Origin: Bos javanicus
Taxonomy: Eukaryota; Chordata; Mammalia; Artiodactyla; Bovidae
Direction of reading: 5' to 3'
DNA length: 64,000 bases
Assembly: GCF_032452875.1 (NCBI RefSeq)
Contig: NC_083869.1
Location: forward strand, 126,238,001-126,302,000
Of this stretch, positions 8,701 to 18,800 are shown piece by piece. The notes beneath the pieces were generated by a model. It had not been told where the DNA came from and searched no databases. It saw only the letters and a program-made list of their open reading frames with translations. The position numbers and the translations under genes were made by a program. The number at the start of each line of letters is the position of its first letter. Positions within the stretch are counted from its first letter, which is position 1.

Positions 8701-11522
8701 GACGTGACCAAAAGTGCAACGATAAGAGTGAGTCAGGCTTGGGACTTCCTGGAGGTCCAGTGGTTAAGATTGGACGCCAGGGAAGTGCTTCCAGTGCAGG
8801 GGACACAGGTTCAGTCCCTGGTCAGGGAACTAAGATCCCTATCTGCTGTGTGGTGCAGCTTTAAAAAAAAAAAAAAAAAAAAAGACTAGTAGGGGAAGTG
8901 GCCAAGTATGTTGAGAAACACTCAGGGCGTGGAGAGATTGTCAGGTCAGGCCTCAGGGGCCAAAAACATGCTGCTTCTCTGAGAAATCGGGAGGAATAGA
9001 GCTGAGGTCCCATCCCTAGGACCTCCTGTGCAGCCAGCTGCCTACCTGTGGGCCTCAGGTCAGGAAGCTGGACAGGCAGGTCTCCTCTCTCCACCTTCTC
9101 CCAGGATGATGACCGGGGTGAGGAGTGGGAGCGGCACGTGGCACTGCATGAGGACGTGACGGGGCAGGAGCGGACCTCTGAGCGGCTCTTTGAGGAGGAG
9201 ATCGAGCTCAAGTGGGAGAAGGGCGGCTCCGGCCTGGTGTTCTACACCGACGCCCAGTTCTGGCAGGAGGAGGAAGGAGGTAATGCTAGCACCAGGCAAG
9301 GGCAGGGGTGGTCCCTGCTGCATTCGCTCAGGGCGCTCTGCTCCACGTGGTGGGTTCCCTGGCGGTGAGCCCGACCAGAGGGCTAGGAAAGAGGCTTACA
9401 TTGTTGTATTTGAGAGACCAGCCATCCTTTCTAGGGGTTGGGGGTCAGGGGAGTGGGGAGAAAATGCCCTCCTCCCAATTCTGAGTGACCCTCCCAGAGG
9501 AGAGATTTGAATATACACTCCAAGTTCTAGAATGTCTAGATTTAACTCTTGATAGAACTGAGAGTCCTTGGTTCACTCTGCTTGATGCTTTTCTCTCTGC
9601 AGACTTTGATGAACAGACAGCTGATGACTGGGATGTGGACATGAGTGTGTACTACGACACAGGTACTGGGCCCGGGCTTGCAGTACTTGGAGATGGAATG
9701 GTGCCCTGGCCGTGCAGTGACACTTTACCAGACCTGCTTAGCAGAGTCTGTGACAGGGCACCAGTCTCTTAAAAGATCACTAGTTGAGTGCATTAAGTGC
9801 TGGTTGTGGGCAGCATCTTTTTTCTTTCTGTGTGGAGGAAGGACATGTGGGCACAGCCCTCAGGGAGGTCTGGTTCTGATGGGCAGGCCCTAGTAGAGTG
9901 AGAAAATCAGGAGTTCAGGCTCTGGTTAAGAATTTAGATTCTGGAGTCAAGAATCACCTAGGGTTGAGACCTCGCAGTGGTTAAGATTCCCAAGTTTCCA
10001 GTGCAGAGGGCTTGGGTTCGATACCTGGTTGAAGAACTAAGATCCCACATGCAGCGCAATGTGGTCAAAAAAAAAAAAAAAATGACCTAGGGTGATATAC
10101 AGAGTGGGAGGTGAAGACCTGGGTCCTAATTCCAGCTCTCATTTTTTGGCTCTGTGACTTTTCTGCACCACAGTTTTTCCTCATCTGTAAGATGGGACAG
10201 CCATGGTTCTTCCTCTTGGCAAACTCCCAGTCTAATGAGAAAAATACAGTAATGACACACTATAAAGATGAATATGTAAATCTTGTGAGGAGGGCCTAGA
10301 AACCTGATCTTCCCTACTTCTGCTGAGAGAGACCCTTCCACAAACTGGGCTCTGCTTCCTCAGATGGTGGAGACAAAGACGCCCGAGACTCTGTCCAAAT
10401 GCGTCTGGAACGGAGGCTCCGTGATGGCCAGGAGGCCGGCTCTGTGATCAGACACCAGGTGGGCACCTTCGAGCGCCATACCAAGGTGAGCATTGTGCCC
10501 AGCCCACTGACCCCTTTCTTTTCCTTCTTTACCCCCATTCCCTCCCCTGCCCCCACAGGAGCCCCATGTCTTGAGTCTTCTCTCTTTCCTCTGCAGGGCA
10601 TTGGGCGGAAGGTGCTGGAACGGCAGGGCTGGGCTGAGGGCCAGGGCCTGGGCAGCCAGTGCTCAGGCGTTCCCGACGCCCTGGATAATGACGGCCAGCA
10701 TCCCAGATGTAAGCGTGGATTGGGGTGAGTACGGCTGAGGGACTTCCCTGGGAGCCCAAGTGAGCCTTTCAGCTATACCCAGGTTCCCCATTTCCCTCTG
10801 GTTCTGGGTTGGGCGCTAGAGACCCCCCAGGGACTGAACTTTAAAGCAGAATTGGAAGAAGTTGATCTGGCACTAGTCTTTTCAAGACTGAGTCCTCAAG
10901 CTTGATTAAGGATGATTAATCTCCTGGAGGAGTCATTCCCTCAAGTCTGAGGAATTTGGACTTGATGATTGCTCTTAGGGAGTGACTGTAAGTCACGAAG
11001 TGGTAACAGTTCTGAATTTTGTGTACTATTTAAAATGAAAGCAGTATGTGAGGCCCCTGGTTGCTGGCACCATCAACAGATAAGATGAGGGGGCAGGAGA
11101 TTCAATGCTCTGTCTTTGGGACAAACCAGATATGTTGGTGATGGACAGGGAGGCCTGGCATGCTTCAGTCCATGGGGTCACAAAGAGTCGGACACAACTG
11201 AGTGACTGAACTGAAGAAATACATAGTAGCTATTACCCTGTTCTTTCCCAACCCCTTTACTGGGGTAAGAGAGCAACCCTCTCACGGAGAGCCCTTTTTT
11301 TGTTTCAGGTACCATGGAGAGAAGCTCCAGCCATTTGGGCAACCGAAGAGGCCCCGTGGAACTGGCTTGGGGCTAATCTCCACCATCTACGATGAGCCCC
11401 TACCCCAGGACCAAGGAGAGTCGCTGCTCCGCCGCCAGCCACCCACCAGCATGAAGTTTCGCACAGAGGCTTTTGTGAGGAGTTCCAGCTGTGCACTGAA
11501 CAGCCTCTCAGAGCCTGAGTGA
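5258..11522 (+). CDS. GPATCH3: G patch domain-containing protein 3, seven coding exons
   Basis: Joined exons 5258-5693, 7013-7431, 9105-9279, 9603-9662, 10364-10485, 10597-10724 and 11309-11522 give 517 residues, against about 525 in human. All introns are GT-AG and phases agree. The N-terminal part (VVYLVVSGIPSELRSAQLR) looks RNA-binding-like. An acidic run of glutamates lies near residues 268-280. Exons 6 and 7 carry the glycine-rich G-patch (about residues 405-450), with GWAEGQGLG at its centre. G-patch proteins act with RNA or RNA helicases. Human GPATCH3 has been reported as a nuclear/cytoplasmic protein that dampens RIG-I-like receptor signalling; this is literature from memory. The ATG at 5258 is chosen because it matches the human start and has a strong context (A at -3, G at +4). 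An in-frame ATG at 5213 would add 15 residues. Confidence 0.95.
5999..6086 (-). mobile_element. Truncated BovA fragment with 13-base target duplication
   Basis: A short BovA piece (6019-6073, with tgcaatcccatggattgcag) in GPATCH3 intron 1 lies between direct repeats tggcaagatgcag at 6006-6018 and 6074-6086. Confidence 0.7.
6330..6560 (-). repeat. MIR SINE in GPATCH3 intron 1
   Basis: Recognised by ttaacatttactgaacgctt, ggcactgttctaagcctttc and gtgaggaaactgaagg. The rest of intron 1 (5694-7012) shows nothing recognised. Confidence 0.75.
7013..7431 (+). CDS. GPATCH3: GPATCH3 coding exon 2
   Basis: Residues 146-285, starting with SFPFKTRKELQS and ending in the acidic ESHSDD stretch. Acceptor ttccaag|gt, donor gac|gtgagt. 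The purine-rich tract at 7388-7416 encodes a run of nine glutamates. Confidence 0.93.
7432..8320. other. GPATCH3 intron 2, mostly unique
   Basis: Intronic sequence following exon 2. A weak MIR-like remnant around 7740-7800 (ggcagagctaggatgtgaac) is the only repeat I notice. The open frame running on from exon 2 to 7719 is intron read-through. Confidence 0.5.
8321..8520 (+). repeat. MIR SINE
   Basis: Forward MIR: tcttgggcaaatcactttgc, ccttatctgtagaacggga and gttgttcgggtgattaaag follow the family order. Lies in GPATCH3 intron 2. Confidence 0.7.
8743..8884 (+). mobile_element. tRNA-Glu-type SINE with poly(A)
   Basis: gacttcctggaggtccagtgg head, caggttcagtccctggtcag B-box region and a 21-base poly(A) tail at 8863-8883, in GPATCH3 intron 2. 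Confidence 0.75.
9105..9279 (+). CDS. GPATCH3: GPATCH3 coding exon 3
   Basis: Residues 286-343 (begins DDDRGEEWERH, ends FWQEEEG). Acceptor ctcccag|gat, donor ggag|gtaatg. The neighbouring intron 3 (9280-9602) holds nothing recognised. Confidence 0.93.
9603..9662 (+). CDS. GPATCH3: GPATCH3 coding exon 4
   Basis: A 60-base exon encoding DFDEQTADDWDVDMSVYYDT. Acceptor tctgcag|act, donor acag|gtactg. It is in phase with its neighbours, so skipping it would preserve the frame. Confidence 0.92.
9958..10083 (+). mobile_element. tRNA-Glu-type SINE
   Basis: Forward copy in GPATCH3 intron 4: gcagtggttaagattcccaa, gggttcgatacctggttg and a poly(A) tail to 10083. Confidence 0.7.
10090..10270 (+). repeat. 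MIR SINE
   Basis: ggtcctaattccagctctc, cctcatctgtaagatgggac and related words, forward, in GPATCH3 intron 4. Confidence 0.55.
10364..10485 (+). CDS. GPATCH3: GPATCH3 coding exon 5
   Basis: Residues 364-404 (DGGDKDARDSVQMRLE ... GTFERHTK). Acceptor cctcag|atg, donor aag|gtgagc. Intron 5 is only 111 bases. Confidence 0.93.
10597..10724 (+). CDS. GPATCH3: GPATCH3 coding exon 6 (G-patch core)
   Basis: Residues 405-446: GIGRKVLERQGWAEGQGLG begins the G-patch with its spaced glycines. Acceptor ctgcag|ggc, donor ggg|gtgagt. Confidence 0.93.
11131..11215 (+). mobile_element. BovB/BovA 3' fragment
   Basis: Piece in GPATCH3 intron 6: gtgatggacagggaggcctg, gtcggacacaactgagtgac and actgaactgaag. This is the shared 3' end of BovB and its SINE. 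Confidence 0.7.
11309..11522 (+). CDS. GPATCH3: GPATCH3 coding exon 7 (terminal)
   Basis: Residues 447-517, beginning YHGEKLQPFGQPKRPR and ending with stop TGA at 11520-11522. Acceptor tttcag|gta. It contains the conserved GLGLISTIYDEPLPQD. Confidence 0.93.
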
Positions 11523-12045
11523 AAGGTTCAAGGACTCCCCCTTAATCAGGATCACTCATAACTGCACAGTGGCAGCCCTGTGCCCAGCCTTATCTTCCAC
11601 TGAAGGCAGAAAGAACTCTGGGAGCAGCAGTCTGCACGGTTGTTCAGGATGCTTTGTTCAGAACTTGCCTTCTGGTTGTCTACCTCAGGGACATTTTTAC
11701 AAAAAGCCCCCGTTATATACTTCCCTTTAATGAAAGGAATTAATGACTCCTCCTCCTTGGTCTCCTAACCCTAGTCCCTATTTTTTGGGCTTGCTTCTGT
11801 TGCCTCCCCCAGCCCCTTGAAAAGCTGGACTGGCTGAGGTTATCAGCAAAACCTTACTGGGAGGAGGTTACCATGAAGCCCAGAAAGAGGGGCGTTAAGG
11901 ACACGGAAGAGGAGAGGGCTCATGTTCCTAAGAGACGGTCTTGGGGCGGGCTCCAGTGCTGGGCCGGGGCAGCGGACAACCCGCCGCAGATGTGCCGGGT
12001 CTGCGACCTAACGGGAGAATAAAAAGGTTAACTACCGAATTTCTC
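11523..12045 (+). other. GPATCH3: GPATCH3 3' untranslated region
   Basis: Likely 3' UTR. The only clear AATAAA downstream of the stop is at 12018-12023, so cleavage is expected near 12035-12045. This leaves less than 200 bases to the GPN2 promoter motifs. Confidence 0.55.
12018..12023 (+). terminator. GPATCH3: Candidate GPATCH3 poly(A) signal
   Basis: AATAAA in cgggagaataaaaaggtt, about 500 bases past the stop codon. Confidence 0.5.
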
Positions 12046-12119
12046 TTTCTCTTCGGATTTGGGCCAGGAGTACGGTGGGGAAACCCCCGGAAAGGTCCCT
12101 GCAGGGCCCCCAATCGGCT

Positions 12120-12456
12120 CCACGCCCCAGCGTCACCACTTGGGGCTCATCTCCACAGCTCTCGGCGCCAAGCTGTGTCGTCACCGTGAGGGCGGGACTT
12201 CCTCTCCGGGCCGGGCTTTCCCGACGTCATCCGGAAGTCGGGTGCAGGTCCTGTCGGTACCTGGCCTTCTGATCCCCTCACAGCGCGTGGGTTCCCTCCT
12301 CTTCCTCAGGCGAGCCCCCGGCATCGCGGCCAGCCCGGGGCGAAGCGCACGTTGGGGGATCCCGTCGTTGCCCTCAGAGGTCGTCTCCGGTGTGGCTCCC
12401 GCCTCCCTCCCCTGCCGCGCTCAGCTGCTCCGCACGGAGCCGTGTGCCGGCCGCCC
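12120..12456 (+). promoter_or_regulatory. GPN2: GPN2 promoter and 5' UTR in a CpG island
   Basis: The CpG-rich tract continues through exon 1. A CRE-like gacgtcat (12223-12230) directly abuts an ETS core ccggaagt (12231-12238), a common arrangement at TATA-less housekeeping promoters. A GC-rich ggcgggac lies just upstream, at about 12191. Confidence 0.6.
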
Positions 12457-12867
12457 ATGGCGGGAGCCGCTCCGACCACGGCGTTTGGGCAGGCGGTGAT
12501 CGGCCCGCCGGGCTCGGGGAAGACCACGTATTGTCTGGGCATGAGCGAGTTCCTGCGCGCGCTGGGCCGGCGCGTGGCGGTGGTGAACCTGGACCCAGCC
12601 AACGAGGGGCTGCCATACGAGTGCGCCGTGGACGTGGGCGAGCTGGTGGGGCTGGGCGACGTGATGGACGCGCTGCAGCTGGGCCCCAACGGCGGCCTGC
12701 TCTACTGCATGGAGTACCTAGAGGCCAACCTGGACTGGCTGCGTGCCAAGCTCGACCCCCTGCGCGGCCACTACTTTCTCTTCGACTGCCCTGGCCAAGT
12801 GGAACTCTGCACGCACCACGGAGCCTTGCGCAGCATCTTCTCCCAGATGACGCAGTGGGACCTCAGG
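12457..12867 (+). CDS. GPN2: GPN2 coding exon 1 (P-loop, GPN, G3)
   Basis: Residues 1-137, very GC-rich. Contains the P-loop, GPN triad and DCPGQ. Donor cagg|gtgcgt. The frame stays open into the intron to 12957, so the end is set by homology (WDLR joining LTAVHLVD). Confidence 0.95.
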
Positions 12868-15800
12868 GTGCGTCTGGGGTCTGGCGGGCCTATTTTGCAG
12901 ATGGAAGAACTGAGAAAGGGAGGAGGACAGATGCCACGCCCCCATGTCCCTCAGTGAGGTAGGGGCCCAGACGCTTTGAAGTAAAACAGGTGTGAGTTCG
13001 AATTCTGGCTTTGCCACTGACTCCACACTATGTGGTCCTGTGCAAGCCAGTTTAATCCCTCTGAACCTGCTTTCTCATCTGTAGGATGGATGTGTCGCTA
13101 CCCAATTGGGGATTATTGGGAGTATAGAAGGGTTTAAGTGGAAAGTGGCATGATGATTGTTGTTGTGACTTGGTAGGCAAAAGAAAGTGAAACAGTGGAG
13201 TCAGATGCAGTGCCCACTGGGAGGCTCAGTGCAAGGCATCTTGTAGGAAAAAGTGTTCCACCTCTCCTGGGATAAGGGTTAGCAGTGGCTGTTAGAATGA
13301 AACAGAAGGAGGAGGAGACTAATGGGAAGACTTGCCCTTTGCCCTCAGAAGTCCCCAGTCTGATGGGAGGGACAGAGGCCCTAATGTTCCCTGCCTCCCT
13401 GGGCCACTCTCACGCCTTTCCCTTCCTCTCTTCCCAGCTGACTGCTGTTCACCTGGTGGATTCTCACTATTGCACAGACCCTGCCAAGTTCATTTCGGTA
13501 CTGTGTACTTCCTTGGCCACCATGCTGCATGTGGAGCTGCCCCACGTCAACCTCCTCTCCAAGATGGACCTCATTGAACACTATGGGAAGCTGGGTAAGA
13601 GATCCTGTTCTGGAAGCCCAGGGCAGCAGGTGGGCTGGAGTGATGCAGAGATCTCTGCTGAAGGAAGCCGCTTCCAGGGACTGTGTATGGCCTGGTGATA
13701 GTAGCCACAGGCAGATCTGACCCCTGCCCATTTATTTTGTGCCCCTCTGTGCCAGATACTATTCTGGGTTTTGGAGACAAGAGAGCTACAGATGGTGATA
13801 TGTATTATGAAGGAATTAGAAGAAAATGATGCATAGTGAGTGAATGAGAAGGAGGGTGTGAACTGTACCATTTGAGCTGAGTAGTAAAAAAAAAAAAAAA
13901 AAAAGCCAGTCAATGCAGAAGTGTCCTAGACAGGGGATCCAGTAACAGTAAAGGCCCTTAGGGAAAGAGCTTTTTGTGTTCAAGGGAAAGGGGATGGGAA
14001 GTGGGGGAGCCCAGTATAGCTCAGAGAGTGATAGGAGGAAGCGAGGTCAGAGAGGTGGGCAGGGGCTAAAGAGGAAAGCCATTGATGAATATGAAGCAGG
14101 AGAACACCATGAACTGAAAAGGCCCTTTTGGCTTCTTTGTGAATTGAAAGAGGCAAGAATGAAACAGATCCTATAGGAGGTTTTTGCGGCAACCCAGGCG
14201 GTGGTTAGTGGGAACGAAGAGAAGGAAATAGATATAAAACTTAACTCAGGAAATAGGATTTGCTGGTGGATTGGACATAGAGGAATTAAGAATGCCTCTC
14301 ACATTTCTGACCGAACCAGTGGACAGATAAAGGTGGGAACAACAAAGGGAGAAGCAGGCTGGCAGGAGGCAGGGGTGTTGCCTAGGGTTCTAACAGCCAG
14401 CGTTTTTTCTCCTGCAAAATTAGTGCTCTCCTGACTGGAGCATCAGTTCTCTAAATACCATCTTCAGCCACAGAGAATGGAGAGAACAGCTGAAAGGAGG
14501 TTGTGGAGAGAGTGAAGTGTCGGGGCCTTGTCCAGGGAGGGTGACTGGGTGCCCGTCGGGACACGGAAGGATGTCAGCACCTTGGAGGGGCCGCCTCAGC
14601 CCAGAGTCTTGGTCCATCTCTTGGCAAGCCCAGATACCCCATTTTATCTGTGTACAGATTTATGCCTCTCTCCCCCTTCACAGCCTCCATTCCGATGGCC
14701 ACGTTTGTCCTCTGCATTTCTAGCTCTGACTCTTGCCAGTCATCCTCACAAGAGATGGAGGCACACACCAGATCAGGCAGTTGAGACCCAGAGAAGTTAC
14801 ATGAATAGCCCAAGCTAGCATGTTAGCTGAGAGGAAATCTAAGTGCCAGTGTACCTGGCTGCAGTTTCTCCATTCTCAGTGAGAAACATACCTGTCAGGC
14901 AATCCAAGAAGTTTGCTGGAATGGCCACATTTTCTTCCTTGCAGACACGGGTGTCAGTTTCTAATCAGGGCTGGTAAGAATACAGAAAGCAGAGCTCAGG
15001 GTGTGAGTCAGTTGGTCCCGACAGCCAGATTCCCTCAACTGACTTCGGGACAGACCTGCTGAGTTCCCAGCTGCCTGAGTTTTCCAGGCAGAAATGGATA
15101 ATACGGGAAGGCCCACTTTCCTTCTCTTAAGAGGAAGTTTGTATTCATAGAACTGAATTCAGGGACCTCTGAGTCATCTATTCTGATCTTCTCATTTTAT
15201 GCTAAGAAGGAACTGGCCCAGAAAGGGAAAGTCATTTTCCCAAGAGGCCAGCTTGCTAGATCGATGACTTAGAGTGTGTGTGCCTGGTCCTGGGGGCACT
15301 GCTTGGCTGTGATCCTCGTGAGGCAGGGTCCAAGCAGTGTTATTGGTACATGTTCAGTCTTATTACCGTTGATCAGGCACTTCTCTGAACCAGACACTGA
15401 GGTTTATGGCAGTTAATCCTCACAGTAGCCTCATGAGGTGGGTAACTGCCCACAGAGCTGGTAAATGGCAGCGCCAACAAGTGAAATCAGTTGTTTTCTT
15501 CTTAGTAAGTTAATTTCACTGCCTCAACAAATATTTGTTGAATGAATGAATGAATGAGTGAGTGAGTGAATGAAGGTAAAGGAAGAAAGAAAAAAATAAC
15601 GTTCTCTGTTCTCAGGTCTTTGCCTGATGCCAACTGCTCCTAATACCAGTTTCTCTTCTCTTTCTTCTTTTTTAATTGAAATATAATGGACTTACAATGT
15701 TGTGTTAACAAAGTGATTCAGTTATACATACATAACGTTCAGTTATACATATACATATATTCTTTTTTGTATTCTTTCCATTGTGGTTTATCTTTATCAC

Positions 15801-18800
15801 AGGATATTGAATAGAGTTCCCTGTGCTAACCAGTTTCTCTTCTTAGCCTTCAACCTGGACTACTACACAGAGGTCCTGGACCTCTCCTACCTGCTGGACC
15901 ATCTTGCTTCCGATCCTTTCTTCCGCCACTACCGGCAGCTCAACGAGAAACTGGTGCAGCTCATTGAAGACTACAGCCTAGTCTCCTTCATCCCTCTCAA
16001 TATTCAGGTACAAGCATACTTCTTTTTTTTTCTTTCTCTCTCTCTTTTTTTTGGACATGCTGCGCAACTTGTGGAATCCCCAACCGGGGACTGAACCTGG
16101 GCCTTGGACAGTGAAAGCTCAGAGTGCTAACTGCTCACAGTGCTAACTGCTGGACCGGCAGAGAAGTCCCGAAGGACATCTCAGTTTTTTTGCACTTCAC
16201 TTTACTGTACTTCACAGCTACTGCTTTTTTTTTTTTTTTAATGAATTGCAGGTTTGTGGCAACCCTGCATTCAACAAGTGTATGTTCCAACAGCATTTGC
16301 TCACTTTATGTCTCCATGTCACACTTTGATGATTCTCACAATATTTTAAGCTTTTTCATTATTATTATTATATTTGTTATGATGATCTGTGATCAGTGAT
16401 CTTTAATGTTACTCTCTACAGTCGTTTGGGGCACCATCAACTACACCCATATAAGACAGTGAACTTAATCCACAGATGGCGTGTGGATTTTGACACGTAT
16501 TTTGATAGCTTCGCTGACTGGCTGTTCCCGCATCTCGCTCCCTCTCCTTGGGCCGCCTTATTCCCTAAAACACAGCAGTGTGGAAATTAGGCCAGTTAAT
16601 AACCCTACACTGGTCTCTGTGTTCAAGTGAAAGGAAGAGCTTCACGTCTCTCACTTTAAAAGCTAGAAATACTTAAAATCAGTGAGGAAGCCATGTCGAA
16701 AAGCTAAGAAAGGCCGAAAGCTAGGCCTCTGGTGCCAAACTGTTTGCCACGTTGTAAATGCAAAGGAAAAATTCATGAAGGAAATCAGAAGTGCTGCTCA
16801 GTGAACACAGGAGCAGTAAGAAAGCACAACAGAAATCTTTCAGCATATCAGAAAGCTGATATGAAGAAGCATATCAAAAAGCTGATATGGAGAAAGTTTT
16901 AGAGGTCTGAATAGATCAAACCAGCCATAGCATTTCCTTAAGCCAAAGCCCAATCCAGAGCAAGGCCCTACCTAACTCCTTCTTGTTCTTTGAAGGCTGA
17001 GAGGTGAGGAAGCTACAGAAAAAAAGTTTGAAACTTGCAGAGGTTGGTTCCTGAGGTTTAAGGAAGGAAGCCATCCCAGTAACATGAAAGTGTAGGTAAA
17101 GCAGCAAGTGCTAAGGAGAAGCTGCAGCAAATGATCCAGAAGATCTCGCTGAGATAATTAATGAAGGTGACGTCACTAAACAGATTCTCAGTGTAGACAA
17201 AACAGCCTTACACTGGAAGGTGTTATCTAGGACTTTGTAGCTAGAGAGGAGTCAGTGCCTGGCTTCAAAGGACAGGCTAACTCTTGTTAGGGACTAATGC
17301 ATCTCGTGACTTTAAGTTGAAGCCAGAGCTCATTTACCATTCTGAAAATCCTAGGCCCTTAGGAATTCTATTAAATCTGCTCTATCTGTGCTTTATAAAT
17401 GGAACAACAAAGCCTGGATGACAGCACATTTGTATACATGTTTTACTAAATATTTTAAGCCCACTATTGAGACCTACTACTCAGAGAAAAAGATGGTTTT
17501 CATAATATTACTGCTCATTGACAAGACACCTATTCACCCAGGGGCTGTGATGGAGAAGTTTTCATGCCTGCCAACACAACATCCATTCTGCAGCCCATGG
17601 ATCAAGGAGTCGTTTTGACTTTCAAGTCTTAGTATTTAAAAAATACATTTCTGAAGGGTATAGCTGCCATAGATGGTGATTCCACTCATGGTTCTGGGCA
17701 AAGTAAATTAAAAATCTTCTGGAAAGGATCCCCATTCTAGATGTCATTAAGAACATCTGTGATTCATGGGAACAGGTCAAAATATCAACATTAAAAGGAG
17801 TTTGGAAAACGTTGATTCTAGCCCTTGTGGGTGACTCTGAGGGGTTCAAAACTTCTGTGGAGGAAGTAAGTGCAGATTGGTAGAAATGGCAAGAGAATTA
17901 GAATTAGAAGAGCCTGAAGTTGTGACTGAATTGCTGCAATCTCATGAAAAAAGTTGAATGGATAAGTTCCTTCTCAGGGATGAGCAAAGCAAGTGGTTTC
18001 TTGAGATGGAACCTACTGGTGAAGATAACTGGGAAGGATGAAATGGCAACAAAGGATTTAGAATATCACATGAGCTCAGTTGATACAGTAGCAGCAGGGT
18101 TTCAGAGGACTAACTCCAATTTTGAAAGAAGTTCTACTGTCATGCTATTAAATGCTGTCAAACAGCTTTGCGTGCTACAGGGAGATGGTTCATAAAAAGA
18201 AGAGTCAATTGATGCTGCACACTTCACTATTGTCTTATTTTAAGAAACTGCCACAACCATCTCAGCCTTCAGCCACCACCACCCTGATCAGTTAGCAGCC
18301 TTCAACATGGAGGCAAGACCCTCAACCAGCAAAAAGATTATGACTCACTGAAGGCTCAGATGATAGTTAGCATTTTTTAGCAATAAAGTACTTTTTGATT
18401 AAGGTTTTTTTTTTTAGACATAATTGTACACTTAGTAGACTACAGTAGAGCTTAAACACGACTTTTATATGCACTGGGAAACCGAAATATTCATGTGACT
18501 CACTTGATCATGGGATTTGCTTTATTGGAATACTCTAGAACCCAACCCACAGTATCTCCGAGGTGTGCTTGTACTAGGCACTGGAACGACTCCTCCCTTG
18601 GCTATCGGCTCTGACGTGCCTGGGACTGCACTTGCAGACCAAGGATATAGGAAGCGTGGAGGCCTCGAACAGTAGTCTTTGTCCTGGTCTCAGCTCTCAT
18701 CAGTCTCATTGGCTTCGAGGCCAGTGGGAGGCAGGATTCCAGTAAAGAGGGTGGACCAGACTTTGGCCCTGTCTGTTCTGTTTTGCTGGGTTCTCTCCAC

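Noticed and set aside
12352..12456. N-terminal extension of GPN2 by the upstream open frame
   Set aside because: The upstream start is TTG, not ATG. The ATG at 12457 matches the human protein.
17388..17618. Domesticated transposase gene
   Set aside because: The Tigger coding region is broken by many stops and frameshifts and has no promoter or exon structure.
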